The position numbers and the translations under genes are program-made. The notes beneath the pieces were generated by a model that did no database searches, was not told the origin of the DNA, and saw only the letters and a program-made list of their open reading frames with translations. Of a stretch of DNA of 64,000 nt, positions 48,634-59,844 are shown piece by piece. The stretch's first letter is position 1, and each line of letters starts with the position of its first letter. This DNA comes from Ophthalmolycus amberensis (Eukaryota; Chordata; Actinopteri; Perciformes; Zoarcidae), in assembly GCA_024529925.1 (NCBI GenBank), contig JAFEUB010000794.1:875501-939500 (forward strand), given 5' to 3'.

Positions 48634-48639
48634 AATAAA
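48634..48639 (+). terminator. Candidate poly(A) signal of cmtm4 (proximal)
   Basis: AATAAA about 450 bases after the cmtm4 stop codon, followed directly by tgtgaccgtggg. Further AATAAA copies at 48930-48935 and 49948-49953 could serve longer messages; sequence alone does not decide between them. Confidence 0.35.
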
Positions 48640-51600
48640 TGTGACCGTGGGTTCAGGAAACCACTGGACCAGAAACATACAGTTTAGCCTGCAGCACAAC
48701 AGAAGCACCATAACTTTACTGTTCTTTCTTAGATACTGACATCAGCCTTTGGTTTCTACCTGTGAGCAAGGCTGTAGATATTTTCATCTAAAGATTACAC
48801 GTGCTGATGTTTGTTTCTCTTTCGTCTTGACTAACTTTACAAATGCCTTTAACATGTGACCTTTAGCCGCTAGTAAGATCTCTCCTTCCAGCAGTTATAC
48901 AGTAACAGAACAAGGTCATTCTTAACTGCAATAAAGACGGGCAGCACAACAAAAGTTAAACTTTTTGAAATGAGTGAAAAAGATCTACTTACCAAAATAA
49001 AAGTACCTTATTCCATCTATTTGATCCCAAAAATATTCACACTAGCGTTCCTAAAATTAGGGCAACACTGAGCCAGGAGTGATGAAGCTATTGGTGGCTC
49101 GTTACTTTTGCACATATCCACAGCTTCAGGTAACAGAAATGTTGACGGTGCATCAGTGAGATTCGTTTTGAAATCAGTAGGTGACCTGGTGACCAGTGCC
49201 CTACCCCTAATGGACTGTTTCTCAGGTATCGACACACTCCTTCCGTCTTTGAAACTTTAAAAAAAGATTTGAAATGAAATCACAGGGTGCCTCGAACTGA
49301 ACGTTGTATTTCTTAATGCTTTTCTAATTATTAGACATGACAGGACTATCCTAAAGAATGAAAATTACTGTAACTGATACTTCCATTAAGTGAAGATAAT
49401 GGAAGGTAGCGATGGTCGGATGAAAATGCAGTACTTTCAGCATTATTGTCTCAGCTTTTATTAAAATGTGTGCATACATCTACAGTATATTATCACACTT
49501 CATGTATTATGAAATTACTATCAGTCCACATTGCAGCTATTATAAAGCTCCTACATGCAGAGCGCAAAACAGATTCTATTTGTTCTTCTGTTCCCCTAGA
49601 ACAGAAAAAAATGCTTTATCTTGAAAAATCACATTTTTGTTTTTGAAGAAGGAAGAAATGTAAACTGAATTGTTGGTGTCTGATATCGTTTGAACGCATT
49701 GAATTTACACTACAGTTACACGTGTGCGGTTTATTTGTTGTATAATTCTAAATCTCATCAGGCTGAGGTGAGTTTGTGCTGGGTCTAAGTTGACTATATG
49801 GCGCCACCTCCTGGTCGTCATCTAAAATGTATTCCTTGTGACTTCAGACACTGTTGCAGTACAGCCAGATACGTGCGTTGTGTGTGCGTTGTGTGTGTGT
49901 GTGTGCAAGAGAAGGACTAGAAATGTTTGACTGTGGGTTGAAATGAAAATAAAAACTGTATGGCTTCTTAACCAGCCTCCAAAGTTTCCACATTACACAG
50001 AAAGTTTGATGAATCAGGCTTTTCTCATGTTTTTAGTAACTTTTATCACTTACAACTACTATTTGTCCTGGTATGGCGACCAAACTACTTTTATGAATAG
50101 ACAATAACATCTATTCTACTTTGCTCTTTCATGGATGGATTTGTGTCTGAGTGATGTATACAAATATTCACACTTTGCAGCACAATCACGCAAGTGCATT
50201 ATGCTATTTGATAATATCAATTTACCATCATATCAGTCAAAAACGATCAAGCTGCAGCCCTGTATATACAACGTTTTGCTACAGTGTGTAATGGTCTATT
50301 TCTATTTATAGGGAAGAGAAGTTATTTTCACTAGTTTCACTATAAACGGGCAACATGCTCAGTCTGACTGTTTGGATGAAATTGGAGGCGAGATGCTCTT
50401 CTCTTTGCTTTTAATTTTGTGTGCTTTGATTACAACACGTCTTGAACAGCATAGACCCGTACTAAGCTGTATTTTTGTGTTCAAAACATTTACAAAAGGC
50501 TTCACTTCAGTTTATAGTGACGATTTAAATAATTTAAGTAATTTGGACATGATTGAAAATAGCTCACTTTTTTTATTCAAACTTTTTTTCACAAAAAGGC
50601 AAAACAGTAAAAAAAAAAAAAAACATCTTTATATTTCACCAACAATAGTCCAGCAAGTGACCTCCTTTATAAAATGGTGCTGTGTTCAACTTTTTTGATT
50701 TTGTACGGTAAAGGGGTATGGTTGAGTTTTATAGCTGTCCAGTGAATCACGTATCTTCAGTCTCGAGGATTCTGCCTGGACACCATTCAAACAAACAAAA
50801 ACACAGAAGTAACACACTCTCCCATAAAGGGCAAACAATGCAGATAATGGATAATTATTGGATGTAATTGCAACCTTGGAAGTATTTTTCAAACCATTAA
50901 TATGCCAATTGCTCTCAACAGTTGAAATTCCACATGAAAGTAGAGGCCACTGTTTCATCCATTTTCAAATCAGTGCTGTTGAAACACTCATGCAGTGCAG
51001 TGTGTATTACATAAACACTCGCTGTGGCTAGTGCGTGTAATTCTTCAGTAGTGGCTGTGGAAGAACTGAAGACTCAAAGATACTTTTCAAAACAAAAAAG
51101 ATTCACATATAGGATATCTAGCATTTAACAATATAATAATGCATTAAGGGGCTTCAATGCACTGTTATTTACACACACACATTGGTTGTAAGAAGCACAT
51201 ACAGTAGACAAACTGAAACGAAAGAGCAGAGAGTCTATCAAACTTTGGGTTAGTTGAAGAGATTTTAAAATGTAGCATCATTTCTGTCACATGCCAACTT
51301 TCAAACATGGGTCATTGGGTCATATAAAAACTGTAACGATGCAGAACATGTTGTCATGTGGTACAGCAAGCCACAGGAATTCTGTTGAGCCAAAAGTCAA
51401 ATTTAAAGGAAGACCGGTAAATATTATCCTCAAACTACAAAAGAATGCACTCTTGTAGAGTTCAGACAATTGGACAGAGGTTATAACCAGCCAACCTGCA
51501 ACCAATCTGTTCTTTTATATAGTGTACATGGGTTTTTTTTTATAGTAATACTAAAAATGTATAAATGGTGACTCACATGCTTCATTATTGGCACACCTAA

Positions 51601-51690
51601 ACATGTATTCAATAATGAGATTAATTTAGTGTTATACTCTAATATGTTTGTAAATAGGGTTGCAGTACGTGCCGAAAGTCAATTTTAATC

Positions 51691-51696
51691 TTTATT
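51691..51696 (-). terminator. Candidate poly(A) signal of cmtm3
   Basis: AATAAA on the minus strand, about 435 bases beyond the cmtm3 stop codon. It is the nearest canonical signal I noticed; no clear GT-rich element follows. Confidence 0.35.
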
Positions 51697-52068
51697 TCAG
51701 GTTTAGACATATGCTCCCACATTCAGATCGTGCAAACAGCTTCTGAGAACCCAGTATCATGAGACCCAAAAATTTCCCAGCTTTATGATCTTTAAGGTAC
51801 AAGGTTGGCATTTATATTTTCTCAGAATGCGCTCTTTTATACATGTTTGGCTCTCAGGGACTATATGGAGAGTCCCCAACTGCAAATAAATGCACATAAT
51901 TATTAGAATTAACCAACAAGCAATGTAACCATGTGGTGATTGCTGCACACAGTATCAAAGTAACCTTGTGACACAATTAAACACTTGCAGATCTTTACAG
52001 ATGCTGGCTTCGTAGTGGAAATTTCTCCTGCAAAGTTAGTTGTATTTAGTTTGATCAAAGTTGTCAGC

Positions 52069-52123
52069 TGGTCTCCTGGTGGTGCTGGTCTCCTGGTGGT
52101 GGTGGTCTCCTGGTGGTGGTGGT
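52069..52123. repeat. Short tandem repeat just 3' of the cmtm3 stop
   Basis: About three copies of a 17-20-bp unit containing GGTCTCCTGGTGGTGG (plus strand). The last copy ends only nine bases from the stop codon at 52132-52134, so the array lies in the cmtm3 3' UTR. Confidence 0.85.
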
Positions 52124-52131
52124 CTGCGGTC

Positions 52132-55100
52132 TCAGTCCGAATCAGAGTCTGAAATCTCATCTAAAAAACAAAAATGAAAACACACCTCTGGTATCAGCAT
52201 GAGTGTGGAGAAGTTACATTAATAAGTAAAACTTTGGTTAGTGTACTGATTTTCGTGCAAACATTTGACTAAAAATGTAACTGAAAATGTATAATATGCC
52301 AAAAAATGTCATAAAAAGTCAAAGTATAGTATTCCTTAAAATGTCATAGTATAGTATGCCATAAAAACAAAAACATAAGCCATTAAACAGTATAGGATGT
52401 GATTAAAAAAAACAAGGTCGGTAAAAATGTCAAAATATAATATGCCATAAAGAAAGTCGTAGTAGTATGTCATGGATCTCATAAAAATTGTATAGTATAG
52501 TTGTTGAAGTAAAAGTCACAGTAGCCCAAAATAAGTCATAACAAGTGTCAAGGTATAAGTCATAAAAATATCATTAAAATATCACAGTATAGAACATCAT
52601 AAAAAAATAATGTATAGTATGATGTAAAAAAATGTTATGGTACATTATTCCAGAAAAAAAGTCATTTAAAGTTATACTATAGTATATTATAAAATTGTCA
52701 TGAAATTGTCATAGTATATTATGTCATAAAAATGCAAATATGAAAGACATACTGTAGTATGGCATACACATTTTATAAAAAGTCAGAGTATGTAAAAGTG
52801 TCATAAAAAGTCATAACCTTGCTGTCTCGATGGCTCCTCGTTGGACTCCCCTCCTTGCTTCAGGAAAGCGGCCAGCTCGTTGAAGATGAGGTAAAAATCT
52901 AAAGCAAAAACGATGGTGGCAATGAACCCAAATATCTGTGAAAAAAAGAAATTTGAAACAGGAACGATTAAAAGCTACAATTTAAAACAACTGAGATGAT
53001 TCCAGAAAGGCTATTTTTTTGTGTTCTTAAAACATAAATAACGGTGGTGTAGGCTATATTGAGATGAGCGCAAAAGTGGACTTTACCCCAGCAGCCTTAG
53101 AGGAACCGTCCACATATTTGGATACGGAAATGATCGAGATGATGAAGAAGATAATGGAGGCAGACACACATCTCATGAAATCCTTTGAGAGAAAAGCAAG
53201 AAACACTATGATTAAGAGAAACTTCATATCACTGTACTATTTTTCTTCTTTCAGCATTAAAAAAAGTTTTACAATCATGCATATCGACTTCAAAGTTTTA
53301 CATTTTATGTGAAAATTGCTCTCACCATAAGAGGCCACATGAAGCCTTTAAACCTCTCATTGAATTTGGTTGAGTAAGCGAACAACAAGAAGAGAGCAGC
53401 TAGGAACTCCAGCAGAGGAACCGTCACAAAGGCTGCTGCTGTGGATGCCGCGAAACACACAAATGACACAAAGGACAGTGCCTGCAGAGACGATTAGAGA
53501 GAGAAACATATCATGTACAGTATGGGAGGCAGAAACAAAACCTTTATGGTGGGTCACAGGCCAAAAGCAAAAACCTACTGTGTTGTATTGCCTTTCTACA
53601 TTGTTCTTACCTCATTCATGCAAAGGGCCGCTCTGCCTGCCATGCTCAAAATGTTGTAGTAATAAATAAAAAGCAATACTACATATTTAAGAAACCATTT
53701 TACATATTACAATTTTTTTAATACATTTTTTCGAGCCATACAATTGTCATTAAAAGTCATAGTATAGTATGAAAAAAGTTATAAATATTCATAGTATAGT
53801 ATGTCAAAAAGAGCAATTATTAAGCTATAGTGTTTAAAAAAAGGCATTGTACAGTATGTGAAACTTGTCACAGTATAGATGTTAAATTAAAGTTTTAAAG
53901 TTATAGTATTGGGGCGACTGTGGCTCAGCGGTAGAGTGGGTGTGTCAAAAAAGTCAAGGTTGTTTTGTTTTTTAAGTCATAAAGAGTCACAGTATAGTAT
54001 GTAAAAAGTAATAAATGATAAAGTATAGTATGTAAAAAAAAAAGTATTTTAATTTAATTTAAGAAAAATGTATTTAACTGAATTGTCTTTGCCCTGCAGC
54101 TTTAAATTCAGGTTATTCAGGTGGGAAGTGATGTCATCCAAAAAGCAACAAAGTTATATTATACTCTTCTTCTCTTCTTCTAAGAAGAGAAATTTGTGTG
54201 CAGGGTCTAACGTTATATCTGTGGTTGTTGAAACCACTTGTTTCAGCTCTATTCCTCTCTCTGTGTACATCATTGTTGGGCAGTGAATGAATGTGTTAGG
54301 ATTCTGATCATATTGGGCTTTTAGTTTTATTTTCTATTTCATTCACATCATTTCGGATGTGAGTGGGTACATTTGCTAAAAAGAGTTGTGCTTTGTCTGG
54401 TAGTGGCGTTGCACATTGTCGCTATGACTCTGAACATATGAGACGCACTGGTTTTGACCTGCCCGTGGGAATAAGTAACATATAAAAGTCGGTCCATTCT
54501 TGGTTAAAGGCTCAGGTCTCTCTGACCACATTTGTCTTTTTGGAGAATGCCACGTGGGATAACTTCTGACTCACATATTATTCTCCCACTGCTCGGTCTT
54601 TCGGCTCGTCTCCCCGTGTGTGTAAATCTCACTCGAGTTGGCAAGTTTATCGGAATACACATATTTGATTGGCTGAGTAGTATCACCTGATGGGATTTAC
54701 AACGCATGCAATTGGTCGGTGTGTTTCCTGGACCGCCGAATGAGTGCCGTAAAGGCTGGAAAAGCTGCGCCGGTTAAAATAGAAGCGCTCCGTAAAATGT
54801 TTATAATGATCAATTATCAATCGTTTTTAGGTCCAGGGTCCAGACACAACGGCTTCTGGGTCCGGACTCGGATGCGGACTCAAGTGCGATATTCACACAC
54901 GGGAGAGACGTGGAGAGAAACCCAACAGTCGGAGAACAATGATGTAAACAGAGAGAGGAACCACAATAACCACAGATAAAGTCCCTGCATGCAATTTCCT
55001 CTTTTTAGAAGATGAGAATGAGAACATTGTATACATGTCACAAAAGTCATGAAAGGTCATAGTATAGTATGTCAAAAAAAGTAATATTACAGTAAGTCGA

Positions 55101-58100
55101 AAAAACTTACAAACGGTCATAGAGTTGTATGTTGAAAAAAGTCAAAATATAGTATGTTGAAAAAAGTAACAAAAAGTCATAGTACAGTATATCAAAAAGG
55201 CATAAAAATGTCATTGTATGATGTGTCCAAAAATCAAATTGTCACTCCGCTTGTGGTGCTCAGATTATTAAAAATAATCAATAATTAAGGATAATAAATA
55301 TTTAAAGAGTAAAAATAAAACAGCAAAATAAATGTATATTATTATTGGGCTTTGTTTTAGATCAATGAAGAGTTGCGTTACTAAAACCTGTTTCTTTTTG
55401 GGATCAAAGATAATTAAGAGCTTTTGAAGAAGTCACTCCTGTCTTGAATTCATATTTAATTAATTAAGTGAGCTGCTTCAAGCAAAAGGCAAATTAATAT
55501 TTTCAACACAACTGGCTAAATAAAATGAATCTTCTTTGATCTTCTTCCTCTGAGATAATGTAAAACTGTCCCATAGCTGGAAGTCTGAGGGAATTGCAGT
55601 TTCAGGCCCACTTCCTGTAAGGAGATGCAGCTGTTAAAAGATAACGTGTTTTTCGGAGCGACTTGTACACTGTTACACTGAATCTCTCTTGTTCTCTCTC
55701 AGACAAACATGCACGTGCAAGCAAAGAAAAACATAAAGTTGCTATAATGAAAGAGGACGTTCAAAAGTGCTCTTTGTTTGCAACAAGTAGTTACAATGAA
55801 AGTAACTGAGCCTGCCCTGTGTTTGACGCTTTCCATTAGAAGTGCTGGACAGATTATATCAGTGCAAACGAATGCAAGTCCAGACGCTGTAATCTCAGAC
55901 AGGCCCGGCCATCTTGTCTTTGTCTCAGTCAGTCATCCTACGCTGGCCTGAGGTTGGGAACTCCCCCTGACTGAACCCAAACCACTGCAGCTGCTATTAC
56001 TTAAAAATGCTGCTATGAGCAGCATCCTGTCAGGGATCGATACGATTTCTACATGTTAATTAGAAGCTTTCCTTTGAGTTCCTCAGTAGATGCTCGGGCA
56101 TGTTTGCTGATGGAGAATAGGGTCTGGGATGTTGGGATGACTATGATGCACTATAAAAATAGATGAGCTGGCATCTCTACATTTTCTTGTACTGTACATA
56201 ATCCGGCAAAATAAATCTCACATCAGAAAGGCAACTGTCTGGTGAGTGAGACTGTATTAAGGCTGCAATTAACAATTATTTTTTTTGATCCAATCATATT
56301 TTTGTTGATGCTGTATGAATTAATGGTTTGGTCAATGAAAATAGTGAAAATTGTGAAAAATGTCCATCTCAACTTCCCCGGGGCCCGAGGTTACGTTTGA
56401 CAATCTCTTGTTTCGTCCAAAAGCCAAAGATATAATAATTACATTTTAAAAAAAACACTGAAAAACCTGGACACATTATTTCACGGCAGTTTTGCTTGAT
56501 ATTAATTCAACACTTTTGTTTGTGATGCATTTTCTGACAAATGACTAATTATCATGTAATCGTTTGTTTTGCAAACTCTATAAAAGATGAGCTGTACTAT
56601 AACGAACTGTCCTATGAAGTGGGGTCAGATGGGAGAGAGCGTGTCTTCAAAGCATTGCCCTTAAAAGGTATGAGTCTACTGAGTAGGTCTTGAAGGAGGT
56701 GAAACTTGCTGTGAGTGCATATGGGGGCTTTTAAACTCACAAAAACATCATAAATCCTGAGGCCACAAACACATTAGGGCTGCATACTGAGCTAAGGATT
56801 CTGACAGTACAATCGGTTTACACCGAGGCAGGAGGCACACTTTGCACACATTTACCGCACCATGCACCCTTTATTAACAGCTTGTTTGCATTCTGAAAAT
56901 ATTTCAAACTTATTTCAGCAACATTAGGTTTACACCCTGTGATTTCACATTCCTTATTGGGCCTATTGCTGGCTGCGACTGAGAATCCTAATGAGAAATG
57001 CACAGTGCTCTGACACACTGTGGATAATAATGCGTGCTCAGCAGGATCTGTGTCTGACTAATGCTCCCAAGAATGGAAAAGCTACGGGCTGTGTTCACTT
57101 TACTCACATCTAACAGTTGACTTCATTAACTGTGAGCTCATATAACACTATCTGTATGCTTTCAACTGTATCCAAAAGACAATGCAACTATGATACTATG
57201 TTCTGGGACAAAAAGCTTATAGCTACAGTACAGCGAGGAGGTTGCAGTGCAAAGTACAGTACCATACAATACAGTATACCAGGGATGGTTAAAAGGATAT
57301 GGTTAACTTGTGAAATATAAAGCTAAAACCAAATGAATCCCAATGTACTACTGCTCCACACCAATGAACAGCCATGGAAACTTAAACTCTAGTGTAAAGG
57401 GTCAGTTCACTCAAGAAAGCAACATGTAAAAAGTAGTTCCAGTTAGGGTTGGGAGATATGACAACATAGTGTGAGACAACATAGATTTGTCAACTGTCAG
57501 CGATTTCCCCATACTGCTTTACTGTTAGCCATCCTTTTTATATCTCTGGTTGTATTGCATCATTTGTACAAAGTTGCAAACTTCGATCAAAGATTGTTTT
57601 ATGGCAGTTTGGGATTTTTATTTTACTTTGTGATGAAGTCCCTGTCTTGGTCAGGTATTTAATTTGCTGGATTAGCCGAAAATTCAAAGCTATTCTGGTT
57701 ATAAAGGTGTCAATTGATTTTCCAAAAGATATCCTACATCACATACATCAATACAGAAGTTGTCTTTCCATTCTATGGATGTTGCAGAGTAACAGGGACA
57801 CTGTTTCTGTAATAAGACACTGCTGTTGAGTTTTTAAAATGCAGTTTCTCAATAATGTAAGCGCTTTAAAATTAAATTCCATTCCCCTCCATTGTATTAA
57901 AAAACAGATCTCAAAACATGCATGAATAAAACCAAAATGTGCAAGGCCACATATTACTATCGGTAAATGAAACGTTTTTTTTCAGAATTGTGTATTTAAA
58001 CTGACACTTTATGTCAAAGATAAAAGTTCAACCAAACAAACACACAGGATTTCCTCCAGAGATTAGATTAGCACGAGGTGGTAAGACACAGATGTACCGA

Positions 58101-59342
58101 CACAGCAACAACAACCACATTCATTTAAAATGCTGTCATTGGCAAATAACACCTCATCTCTTTTAATTGAAGCCTATAAGGTCATCTTTCTTAAAGATGT
58201 TTTAATGTTCTTTGATTTTAGCAGAAGGTTTTGACACAAATGTCCTAAAGTGAGTCTTACCACAGTAAGTTTAAACCAGGTGTACTCTCAACTATATGCA
58301 TAGCAGCAGACACTGCTGCTGTAGTCAGTAGAGGCCAATTGTTTTTTTTAGTGTAGTTATACGAAGCATTTTAGCCGAGGGGTGAGGATAGTGGTCACAT
58401 TGTTGAGTAGTAAAGAGGCTGTATCGTGTGTGTGTGTGTGTGTGTGTCTGTGTGTGCGTGCGTGCGTGCGTGCGTGTGTGTGTGTGCAGGGGGCTGCTGA
58501 GCTCTGCATTCACACAGAGGACTGTGCTCCAGGCTACATGTTTGGGCCACGGAGTGGAGGATGTGACTGTGAGGGAGATGACTGCTCTCTCACATGACAC
58601 TAATTTAAGGGTTCATGCAACAGTGAGACCCTTCCTGTAACAAATGCATGATGCTGGTAATCTCCCCGCCCTCACCACTAACACCACCACACACACAGTC
58701 AGTTCCCTGCTTTGTTGAAACCCACTTGAACAGAGAATAAAAAGTAACCACTATACTCTATAAACGTTAACATAGCTGATTTTAAATTGGCACAGCACTG
58801 AGACTGAATCTTAAAGGGTTATTTAGCTTGATCTCTGACAGCACCGATGGTTCTACAATGGACAAGATAGTTAGAGTGGTCTTCATGCAGTGTGTCTATA
58901 ATCCAGTACAAATGTTTCTTCCAAGTTCTAGAAGTTTACCTCATAGTTGCTTTAACCGGCTCACTGCTCCTCCCTTTACTAATGGAAAACCTGTGACGGA
59001 AACTGACTGACCCATCTTCAAAATGACAGTTAAACAGTGAATTAAAGTTGTTTCCAAACGTGAATTAAAGCAACACATTGCTACAGCTGCCATGACGCTT
59101 TGAGAACAGCAAATACAAGTATCCAAAACGTAGCGCGCTTTGGGGTTTTGTGCGTATCTGGCGAAAACAATGGCAGAGTAAGAGTTTCATTTGTTACAGA
59201 AGTGATCCCTCTGGTCATTTCTTACCACTTCAGCAATAAGCAGCATTCCTTTCCTTGAGGAGGCGAACTCTTTGCTCGGGAGAACAGAGAGCAGGACATT
59301 CTGGCGCGGCCGATTCGAGTTGGGAGCCTCGATGTCTCCCAT
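52132..59342 (-). CDS. cmtm3: CKLF-like MARVEL transmembrane domain-containing protein 3
   Basis: Five coding exons on the minus strand: 59226-59342, 53326-53481, 53087-53182, 52818-52935 and 52132-52160. They join in frame to 171 residues (human CMTM3: 182). CMTM3 is a four-pass MARVEL-family membrane protein; mammalian work ties it to B-cell linker BLNK signalling, EGFR turnover and endocytosis. Matches to human include PLLEFLAAL in segment 2, SKYVDGSSKAAG before segment 4, IFGFIATIVFALDFYLIFN, and the acidic tail ending SDSDSD. Predicted segments lie near residues 34-58, 60-80, 93-115 and 124-143. The start at 59342 gives an N-terminus ending RKGMLLIAEV, the usual beginning of segment 1. 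Exon 1 is 5.7 kb from exon 2. That intron and the last one contain degenerate minisatellite arrays. Confidence 0.92.
52290..52815. repeat. Degenerate minisatellite, block 1 (CATAGTATAGTATG / CATAAAAAGT units)
   Basis: Many imperfect copies of a unit built from TCATAGTATAGTATG and TCATAAAAAGTC, AT-rich and of variable spacing. It fills most of the last cmtm3 intron (52161-52817) and ends right at the exon 4 donor. Confidence 0.85.
53745..54045. repeat. Degenerate minisatellite, block 2
   Basis: Same CATAGTATAGTATG family as the block at 52290-52815, here in cmtm3 intron 1. At 53912-53941 it is broken by a short unrelated piece, GGGGCGACTGTGGCTCAGCGG and onwards, which looks like the head of a tRNA-like teleost repeat. 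Confidence 0.8.
53912..53941 (+). repeat. tRNA-like repeat head fragment
   Basis: The text GGCGACTGTGGCTCAGCGG followed by TAGAGTGGG resembles a tRNA box A region (TGGCTCAGNGG) and is a head sequence often met in teleost genomes. It is only about 30 bases long and cannot be a tRNA gene. Confidence 0.5.
54165..55015. mobile_element. Inverted-repeat element, probable non-autonomous DNA transposon
   Basis: The left arm (about 54168-54285) and the reverse complement of the right arm (about 54915-55012) share TTCTAA.AAGAG.AAATT, TGCAGGG, TATCTGTGGTT.TTG, CCTCTCTCTGT.TACATCATTGTT in the same order. The arms enclose about 600 bases with no transposase frame. The element sits between minisatellite blocks 2 and 3 in cmtm3 intron 1 and appears to have split them. 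Target-site duplications were not resolved, so the family (hAT-like or other) is open. Confidence 0.65.
55030..55225. repeat. Degenerate minisatellite, block 3
   Basis: More CATAGTATAGTATGT(C/T)(A/G)AAAAAAGT units, starting about 15 bases after the right arm of the inverted-repeat element. Confidence 0.8.
56261..56570 (+). repeat. Teleost interspersed repeat (GGCTGCAACTAACGATTATT family), copy 1
   Basis: GGCTGCAATTAACAATTATT, then GTTTGGTCAATGAAAATAGTGAAAA, TGTCCATC, CTTGTTTCGTCCAAA, CCAAAGATAT and TTTTGCTTGA occur in the order of a very common fish repeat. Diverged copy, in cmtm3 intron 1. A second diverged copy is at about 63560-63850. Confidence 0.75.
58426..58487. repeat. (GT)n(GTGC)n microsatellite
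   Basis: GT run interrupted by five GCGT tetranucleotides in the middle, in cmtm3 intron 1. Confidence 0.92.
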
Positions 59343-59447
59343 GGTTGGAAAAATATATCAACTCTCCCCAAACAAGTACGTAACGTAACGGATTCAAGGC
59401 AAAACAACAAAAAAAGATATGCGGAGGCGTGAGGATTCTCGTTGGTG

Positions 59448-59458
59448 GAAACGGAAAC
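59448..59458. promoter_or_regulatory. ISRE-like site upstream of cmtm3
   Basis: GAAACGGAAAC is an exact match to the GAAANNGAAAC core recognised by interferon regulatory factors. It lies about 106 bases upstream of the cmtm3 start codon, in sequence rich in CpG. Function is inferred from the motif and position only. Confidence 0.4.
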
Positions 59459-59613
59459 AATGACAGCGCGGAAACGCAGCGCGAGCTCCGAAAAAGCGCA
59501 ACATCTGCTTTCTCCAGATGTGAAATGCGATGCCCCCCAGCTGCATGCAACACAATCCTGAGCCACTCAGTGGAAATATTCAACTCATGGTGTCACAAGG
59601 CAAAGGAAAAATG

Positions 59614-59619
59614 TTTATT
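59614..59619 (-). terminator. Probable poly(A) signal of the cklf-like gene
   Basis: AATAAA on the minus strand, 226 bases beyond the cklf-like stop codon and 272 bases before the cmtm3 start codon. Followed on the minus strand by a T-rich stretch with TTGTGACACC. Confidence 0.5.
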
Positions 59620-59844
59620 GATATTGATATTCCATTAAATGTGTGTCAATTAAAAAATACTGAAAAACATCTTTCAGAAACAAGTCGCATTATCAATTTT
59701 AATTATTACAACTGGAATCATAATATGCTGAAACCTGATACAAGCTTTGAATCATGAAGTAAATGTGAAAGTAATCAGTAGAAGCTTTGAACTTGTTCAT
59801 GCTCACATAGCAGATACTGTATTACTTTACTGTAATTGATTCAT

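Larger units (their letters stand above)
48181..52131. other. 3' UTRs and gap between convergent cmtm4 and cmtm3
   Basis: The two genes point towards each other here. The left part should hold the cmtm4 3' UTR and the right part the cmtm3 3' UTR. No coding exon was recognised in between. Candidate AATAAA signals are at 48634, 48930 and 49948 on plus and 51691-51696 on minus. Confidence 0.5.

Noticed and set aside
53912..53941. tRNA gene
   Set aside because: Only a box A-like head is present; the rest is minisatellite.
57424..57480. Possible fish repeat starting TTAGGGTTGGGAGATATGACA
   Set aside because: It resembles a known repeat head but is too short and diverged to support a call.
59222..59583. 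Two overlapping minus-strand frames of 114 and 117 codons
   Set aside because: They overlap cmtm3 exon 1 in other frames; only the frame giving RKGMLLIAEV joins exon 2 and matches the family.
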